Of a stretch of 14,196 bases of DNA, positions 9,591-14,196 are shown one piece after another. The notes below the pieces were generated by a model. The model saw only the letters and a list, made by a program, of their open reading frames with translations, had not been told where the DNA came from and searched no databases. Every line of letters begins with the position of its first letter. Position 1 is the first letter of the stretch. Source of the stretch: Ophiocordyceps camponoti-saundersi (nom. inval.) (taxonomy: Eukaryota; Ascomycota; Sordariomycetes; Hypocreales; Ophiocordycipitaceae); NCBI GenBank assembly GCA_003339415.1, contig PDHQ01000605.1:1-14196 (forward strand). The letters run 5' to 3'. Made by a program: the position numbers and the translations under genes.

Positions 9591-9914
9591 AGAATAAAGG
9601 TAACTAAAGCGGGATAATATATCTTTAATAGCGGAGGCAAGAAGACCGGCATAGACGCGTCCGCTTCCTTAAGCAAAGGATAATATAGCGTTATTAATAG
9701 CCGTAATAATAGCGGAGGAGATAGCCTATTATATAATATAATTTTTACGTCGCTTCGCCGGGGTAGACGGAGGTTATAAGAGAGAATCGGTACTTATTAA
9801 GTTAATCACGTTTACCGGAGACGGCGACTCGCTCTAAGGAGTGAGGTCGATTAAGTCGGTAAGTAGTGCGGAGAGGGGAGAAGGTAGACAACTAGCAGGT
9901 ATATCGAGAGGCAT
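9591..9914 (-). pseudogene. Unrecognised Ser/Pro-rich protein relic, RIP-mutated
   Basis: From ATG 9914 the minus strand reads MPLDIPASCLPSPLSALLTD, then a Ser/Pro/Asp-rich linker (SESPSPVNVINLISTDS), PPSTPAKRRKNY, an Ala/Ile-rich helix-like part (AISSAIITAINNAILSFA) and GSGRVYAGLLASAIKD. All five stops in these ~105 codons are TAA/TAG at places where Gln would fit. The layout, a disordered S/P-rich start, a basic AKRRK patch and then a helical segment, suggests a nuclear or nucleic-acid-binding protein or a transposon protein. I do not recognise the family. The start is supported by a TATA-like box about 150 bases upstream. It faces the plus-strand relic at 8985-9370. Confidence 0.42.
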
Positions 9915-10014
9915 TATAATAAGATAAGGGTAGTGCAGTTAGAAATAAGTAATAACGTAGGCAATTTAGGTTATAGCGGGTAGAAATAGATAGCTGCCGC
10001 TAGGGTGTGTATAT

Positions 10015-10065
10015 TAAGGTAGAAGGGTGAAAGGGTAAAAGGACGGAGGGGTAGCTTATATATAG
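10015..10065 (-). promoter_or_regulatory. TATA-like box and pyrimidine tract upstream of the 9914 relic
   Basis: Read on the minus strand, TATATATA (10064-10057) is followed by a C/T-rich stretch down to about 10015, then about 100 bases to the ATG at 9914. A TATA box followed by a CT-rich tract near the transcription start is a common layout in filamentous fungal promoters. TA-rich runs are frequent in this window, so the box alone would prove little; the order of elements is what suggests it. Confidence 0.3.
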
Positions 10066-10334
10066 TTTTTTTTCATCTACATAGGTGTAGGTTATAGCGT
10101 ATATTAATAAGATTATAAAAATATAATACGCTAAATATATAAAGTTATACGACATTATACGATAAAGTATAAAAATGCTGAAAAATTTAAATAGGGTTTT
10201 ATATCGTTAATATAGGGAGGGAGGTTTACTATATATGCTAAAAATAAACTAGTAATAAGCAGGTATCCCTAGTTAAGGAAGTAGGAAAGAACTATACAAG
10301 GTCCTATAATATATATATATATATAAGGGATTAT
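10066..10334. other. Unassigned AT-rich spacer with a (TA)n run at its end
   Basis: No gene recognised. A T run (10065-10073) is followed by AT-rich DNA. A (TA)n microsatellite at 10309-10325 lies directly before repeat R copy 3. Confidence 0.5.
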
Positions 10335-10565
10335 TCTAAAGTTTCGGGCCTTAATTAAATTGCTCTTCCTAAAACGCTCTCTCTACCTTTTGTCGTTATA
10401 TTAGAAATTAAATCCTTATCTCTTTTCCTATAGAAAATTACTATATGCCTTAACTAGCTAGGGTTAGAGATCTTAACCTTATGCTAGTTAAAGAGTAGGA
10501 TTACGTATAATAACACGCCGAGGTAGGTATCGGCTAGGCTAGCGTAGGGTATCGTTAAAAGCAAA
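10335..10565 (+). repeat. Repeat R, copy 3 (right arm only)
   Basis: Matches the right arm of R as seen at 1015-1240 and 5290-5520. It has GGCCTTAATTAAAT then a pyrimidine-rich tract (10348-10395), CCTATAGAAAATTACTATAT (10428-10447), CTAGGGTTAGAGATC, TGCTAGTTAAAGAG, and GTAGGTATC...GCGTAGGGTATC at the end. The left arm (the GCCCTTAAC and ACGAAATTATAG parts) is not present. It lies directly before the copia relic. Whether R is the copia 5' LTR cannot be settled, since no R copy follows the copia tail inside the window. Confidence 0.6.
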
Positions 10566-10699
10566 GAACGTGGAAAGTTAATTAACTATCTTATAATTTC
10601 TTTAACTTATCTAAGGAGCATTACTTAAATAGCTACGGGAATTAAGCTAAAGAACGTTCCGATACCACGATATAAAATTTATATAACGACGGAAAACCG

Positions 10700-11420
10700 A
10701 ATAGAACGGTCACGTGTTCGTCGAGAGATTTCGCTTCCTTAACGCCGGTTTGCTATCGTTATTTTTAACGTCCTCTACTATAGCGAGGCTATAACGCTAG
10801 TTCCTATCTTATATTATTAACCTGCTACGATACTAGGCACGAGTATACGATCGGCAATCGTATTAAAACCGATCTAACATATATTTAGGACGAATTCTAG
10901 AACTAGACAAAGCTATAGTATTAGCTTATCACGTTTAAAGCTAAGACGGATAATAGAAGCTTACCCGTCCCTTACCTACGAGAATAGCTAGTTATCGTTC
11001 TCCGCCTCTCCTCTCGATATTATATATATTAGAATAGTATCGCTAAATATTCTCGGGGTATTAAAGCGGAGAGCACGATTCGTATAAGTTTAATATCGGT
11101 TTTCTTCTAAATACTAGCTACTAACTATTCAAGCCGCTTTTCACTTGCTTAATAGCACTGTATTAGCACGTTATAAATAGAGAACTCTATTCGGGCATCT
11201 TCGAGGTTAGCTAGGATTATATAACGTAGAGTTCTCTTTAATCTCCGTTTTCTCGGCCGATCTTAGTTATTTTCAAGCCTTTAACTATCGAGTATACCTA
11301 GTTACGAGGAAAGTCTTGCGTAAGTAAGAGGATTCTCCTAACTAAAGACTATATCTTAGTTATATTGCCGGATATATTTCCTCTACTTAATTTCTTATTT
11401 AGGTTCTATCTCTTTAACGA
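10700..11420 (+). pseudogene. Copia integrase domain relic
   Basis: The core reads YNASSYLILLTCYDTRHEYT (about 10787-10846), matching the YNG-x-x-Y...D-x-x-TR start of the catalytic core with the first Asp. ITFKAKTDNRS holds the second Asp (GAT 10949-10951), matching (K/R)-x-x-(Q/R)-(T/S)-DN-x-x-E. Next comes stop-N-S-I-A-K-YSRGIKAESTIRI (11030-11090), matching EQNGVAERSGG with R-T-M-R-I. The catalytic Glu of this last motif is Lys here (AAA 11045-11047, after GCT), as expected from GCTGAA or GCTGAG changing at TpG. After frame changes, ADLSYFQAFNYRVYLVTRKV (about 11260-11315) matches the LRAFGCRVYV segment after the core, then a YIAGY segment like (F/V)GY. Integration activity is impossible in this state. 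Confidence 0.82.
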
Positions 11421-12059
11421 AACGCGTTCTTATTAATATTTATATTATTTTTATTAAAATAATATTCTACTATAATAACGGGAGCTGATAACTATCCTCT
11501 GCTAAAGCAGAAAATCGGCTCTCGACGATTAAACTCCTTAACTAAAACCTATATACTAAGCTTAACATAGATATTACTATAATATTACGAGACGCTTACT
11601 ATTAACCTAGCACCTAGGAATAACCTTAAACTACTAGGTTACGATAGTTCGCTACTATAGCTTTATAAGCTATTAGCGAGGCACTAGAGGAGGAACCTAA
11701 AGAATAACTAAAGCATCAGTTACTACTAGCTAATAATAATCTCTTACTAGCGATAACTAATACTCTACTAGAGGCTCCTAGATCTAGACTAGGGACCACT
11801 AAACTTAATAACTAGTTAGTATAGAGATACTTAACTCTACTAATAGTTAACCCGAGTATAAAAGAAGAAACCCTTTTCGCTATATCTATATCCTCCGAGT
11901 ACTTTTACGGTTTCTAAGGAACTTCTTTAATAGCCGTATAAAGGCTCTATCCCACGACCTTAAGCGTTCGCGAACTAAGTATATAAATATTTAGATAAAA
12001 TTTTTCTAGCATTAAGCGATATAGGATAAGTTAGAGAAACTTAGGTCTCGCGATACCTA

Positions 12060-12800
12060 TTAACTATCGACGAATAACTAGATATTAAGCTACTAAAGAT
12101 AGGTATTTATCTATAAGTTCGACGAGAATAGCTTTAATACGAAGTATAAAGCTCGTATAGTTATTTAAGGCGATCTTTAAGAAGAGTCTAGCTTACCTCT
12201 CTATGCCTTAACCTTGCCGACGAAGTCTTATAGACTACTAACGGGTCTCGCAGTATCTTATAACCTTAAAGCACGTTAGTTTAACCTTATTAACGCCTTC
12301 CTAAACTCCACGCTGCGACGAGACGAATAAGTATTTTATTAATTACCTAATAGTTTTAAGTAACCTAGCAAAGTTATGCTCCCCTCTTTAATACGAGACT
12401 CTTTCGGCTTACCTTCTTCGTAAGAGTTTTATTTCTCCTAAAAAGATAATTATATCTAGACTAAGGATTCCCTAATTCTTTTCCTTTATATCGATAATCT
12501 TAGCCTAATATATCTACCTTAAGATAAGGGGGTAAAGTCTTCCTTAATAAACTTAAGAAAGATTTTATAGTCTTAGATTTAGGAGGTTTATCGTAGTTCC
12601 TTAGATTAATATATAACGGGATAGGACGATACGATAAATTTTTCTCCCGTAATAAGCGTATACTAAGAAACTTAGTATAAAGTTTAAGATATAAATATAG
12701 AAGAAATTCTCTAAGGCGTTTTCGCTTAAGAAACTCTTTCTATAAGAGGGATAAATAACTCCCTAGTAAGTAATACTATACTAACCACCTATCGACTCTA
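12060..12800 (+). pseudogene. Copia reverse transcriptase domain relic
   Basis: One frame from 12103 reads VFIYKFDENSFNTKYKARIVI, then a TAA and GDL plus TAA, matching the W-VF-K...D-G-x-x-x-(R/K)YKARLVV-(R/K)G-(D/F)-x-Q start of copia RT. YALTLPTKSYRLLTGLAVSY and FNLINAFLNSTL follow (12205-12315), matching the A-x-x-FDVKTAFLNG block, where the first catalytic Asp is eroded to Asn (LINAFLN). Then LIRDSFGLPSS fits LKKALYGLKQSP, and LFLYIDNLSLIYL (12478-12516) is the catalytic YVDD box. Its second Asp is Asn (AAT 12496-12498), produced from GATGAT by G-to-A at TpG. A short deletion lies between the YGL and YVDD boxes. Many TAA codons stand for Gln. Confidence 0.88.
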
Positions 12801-12899
12801 TTAGTTACGTAGTAATTATTATTCGGCAAGATCTTATAGAATCTATTAGATATATATATTTAAGCCGGATTTTAGAATATGCTTTTCCTCTACTAAACC

Positions 12900-13440
12900 C
12901 GAGACCTATACCTTACGTTCTGCGGAAACGAGTCGAAATCCGCACCACTACACGCGGAATACTTTAGTGGTGCTTAATTCGCAGAGACACCTAAAAGGAG
13001 GAGTACTTTCGGATATATTATACGTCTCTTTAGTGCCGTATTTTAATATAATTAGGAAACTAAGAGACGATTACGATAAGCACTACTAAAGCAGAACTAC
13101 TTGCCCTTGCTTCTATAGCGAAAGAACTAATCGCCCTCTATCGCCTCGGCGATAAACTTCGTATTATTCCCTCGAACCCTCCGAAGTTTTTTTTATAATA
13201 ATATATAAATAAGACGCTTACTAACGGAAGATATATTAAAGCTATTAACTAGGCTGCGATATGTTAATATTTTTTTTTTTTAGTATTAGCTACGACGGGA
13301 GATTTAAGATATATATATTAAGATCGCTCGGATCTAAACTTTAGCTAAGGTTAGAGATAGGTTTATAAAACCTGTTTAAGGATAATTACTTAAGGAATTG
13401 CAAAACGAACTTAGGCTTCAAGGCAAGGCTAATTAGCTTA
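12900..13440 (+). pseudogene. Copia RNase H and C-terminal tail relic
   Basis: Frame one at 12960-13035 reads YFSGA-stop-FAETPKRRSTFGYIIRLF, matching SDADWAGD-x-x-(D/T)-RRSTSGY-x-F-x-L. After a small frameshift (about 13045-13065), ETITISTTKAELLALASIAK and ELIALYRL (13067-13150) match the (T/S)-V-A-x-STTEAE(Y/L)-x-AL...AAKE block, the most recognisable RNase H stretch of copia elements; the Glu of TTEAE is Lys here. At 13330-13430 IARI-stop-TLAKVRDRFIKPV and LLKELQNELRLQ match the tail V-PT-x-x-M-x-ADGFTK-x-(L/V). A T run (13269-13280) and frame changes separate these parts. Confidence 0.85.
12942..12973. repeat. Perfect 9-base inverted repeat inside the RNase H relic
   Basis: GCACCACTA (12942-12950) and TAGTGGTGC (12965-12973) are exact reverse complements around a 14-base loop. 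CA and TG survive in both arms, which is unusual here. The arms overlap the start of the RNase H coding relic, so the symmetry may be coincidental. Confidence 0.55.
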
Positions 13441-13500
13441 CTACAAGTTATATATATCCTACTTTACTTTGCATATCTTATTTTAACTTATATTTTAATA

Positions 13501-14097
13501 TTATTATTCGCGTAGGCGTTATTCTTCCAGATTCACTAGATATAGACGATTTTGCACTATCTTAAAAGTCTAGTTACGACTCCGTCGATAACGCTCCCTC
13601 TCAGCGTCTACTTAACGCTGCTAGGCAGGAGTAAGTTTATAGGGATAGGGTATTCCCGCAGGCTAGGTAATAGCATAGTGAAGATACGGAGGCGATAGGA
13701 GGCCGCTATGCTTATCTTCGACCTTAGGGCTATCCTCTAGCTCGATAACCTCCCTTTCTTCCGCGGGGTTATCGTTATCCGGAATAGTAATAGCTAACCG
13801 AGCAGACGAACCGGCCGTTTTAGTAGCGCGCTAGAATATATAACGACGGGCTTAGCTAGCCTAGATATACGACCCGCAGGCCCTATATTAAAACCCTTCG
13901 AGAGAAACGTAATAATCGAAAGGGTAGGCTAGAGTTCGTCGACGCGGGTATTACTTATAGGGTATGGCGTTAGGGGAACCGCGACTCTGCACTAGGAGCG
14001 TACGGAAGTATCCGTTATTACGCACGATTCGACTTCTAACTATCCGTAACGGAGTCGTAATAAGGGCTCGGAGGGTAACGTTATATATAGGCGTGGC
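13501..14097 (-). pseudogene. Unrecognised protein relic, charged and Gln-rich
   Basis: One minus-strand frame runs for about 199 codons with 15-16 stops that could be lost Gln codons. Readable pieces, in order, are VTLRALITTPLRIVRSRIV, YPRRRTLAYPFDYYVSLEGF, TKTAGSSARLAITIPDNDN, PAEEREVIELEDSPKVEDK, SGLLSPPYLHYAIT and then VDAERERYRRSRN and FKIVQNRLYLVNLEE. The acidic linker followed by a highly charged Arg/Glu region resembles a disordered-plus-coiled-coil segment of a fungal nuclear or gag-like protein. The family is not recognised and no start codon was chosen; the frame may begin beyond the visible part. GC content is higher than in the rest of the window. Confidence 0.35.
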
Positions 14098-14196
14098 GAG
14101 TACTCGTATCTCGGCGTCCTAAAGAGAAGCTTCGTATTATTTTTTTTTTTTCTTCTAAGAGTCCTAAATATAGAGGATCTATAGGGAGAGACTTAT
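14098..14196. other. Right end of the window, nothing recognised
   Basis: Includes a T run (14140-14150) followed by TCTTCTAAGAG. It may be the upstream flank of the minus-strand relic ending at 14097 or belong to another repeat. Confidence 0.4.

Larger units (their letters stand above)
10600..13440 (+). mobile_element. Ty1/copia LTR retrotransposon relic, 5'-truncated, RIP-inactivated
   Basis: Integrase, reverse transcriptase, RNase H and the C-terminal tail occur in the order INT-RT-RH, which is diagnostic of Ty1/copia (Ty3/gypsy has INT last). Total length from INT to the tail is about 2.8 kb, close to normal for that part, but gag and protease, which should fill over 1 kb upstream, are not found before repeat R copy 3. 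The frame changes several times through small indels, and many TAA/TAG codons replace Gln and Trp. No flanking LTR or target-site duplication could be identified. The element is dead; its role in the genome was self-copying by reverse transcription and integration. Confidence 0.85.

Noticed and set aside
10335..10565. Repeat R copy 3 as the 5' LTR of the copia relic
   Set aside because: Only the right arm is present, gag and protease are missing between it and integrase, and no R copy follows the copia tail before the window ends.
1..14196. tRNA and rRNA genes
   Set aside because: No cloverleaf with conserved A and B boxes and no rRNA core segments were noticed; a covariance-model scan was not possible here.

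Overview
The window is a block of heavily mutated repeat DNA, almost certainly from a filamentous ascomycete (Pezizomycotina) that has repeat-induced point mutation (RIP). CA and TG dinucleotides are very scarce (bases 1-120 have none) and TA is greatly enriched, while CG stays common. This is the footprint of C-to-T change at CpA on both strands, not of CpG decay. Protein relics therefore carry TAA/TAG where Gln or Trp codons once stood. No intact protein gene, rRNA or tRNA was found.

Left part (1-5.5 kb): two paralogous minus-strand pseudogenes, starting at ATG 2348 and ATG 4321, read as BTB/POZ-domain proteins and form a direct tandem pair. They sit between copies of a dispersed non-coding-looking repeat, here called R (355-835, 940-1240 and 5015-5540; a further piece lies at 10335-10565).

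Middle (5.5-10.3 kb): an AT-rich stretch with no recognisable gene leads into a tandem array (about 6.62-7.9 kb). The array unit is a dimer of a ~105-base and a ~140-base subunit, about 250 bases together. After another unrecognised stretch comes a plus-strand relic (8985-9370) ending in a retropepsin-like motif. It faces a minus-strand relic (ATG 9914) that has its own TATA-like box.

Right part (10.6-14.2 kb): a 5'-truncated Ty1/copia polyprotein on the plus strand can be followed from integrase through reverse transcriptase and RNase H to the C-terminal tail. Catalytic residues of integrase and reverse transcriptase are lost through G-to-A changes at TpG, exactly the RIP context. Beyond it, an unrecognised minus-strand frame (14097-13501) has Gln-type stops only.

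The parts do not form a pathway. They are a graveyard of duplicated sequence inactivated by the host: an LTR retrotransposon, a satellite-like array, a repeat family, and a duplicated BTB gene pair that seems to have been caught by the same process.
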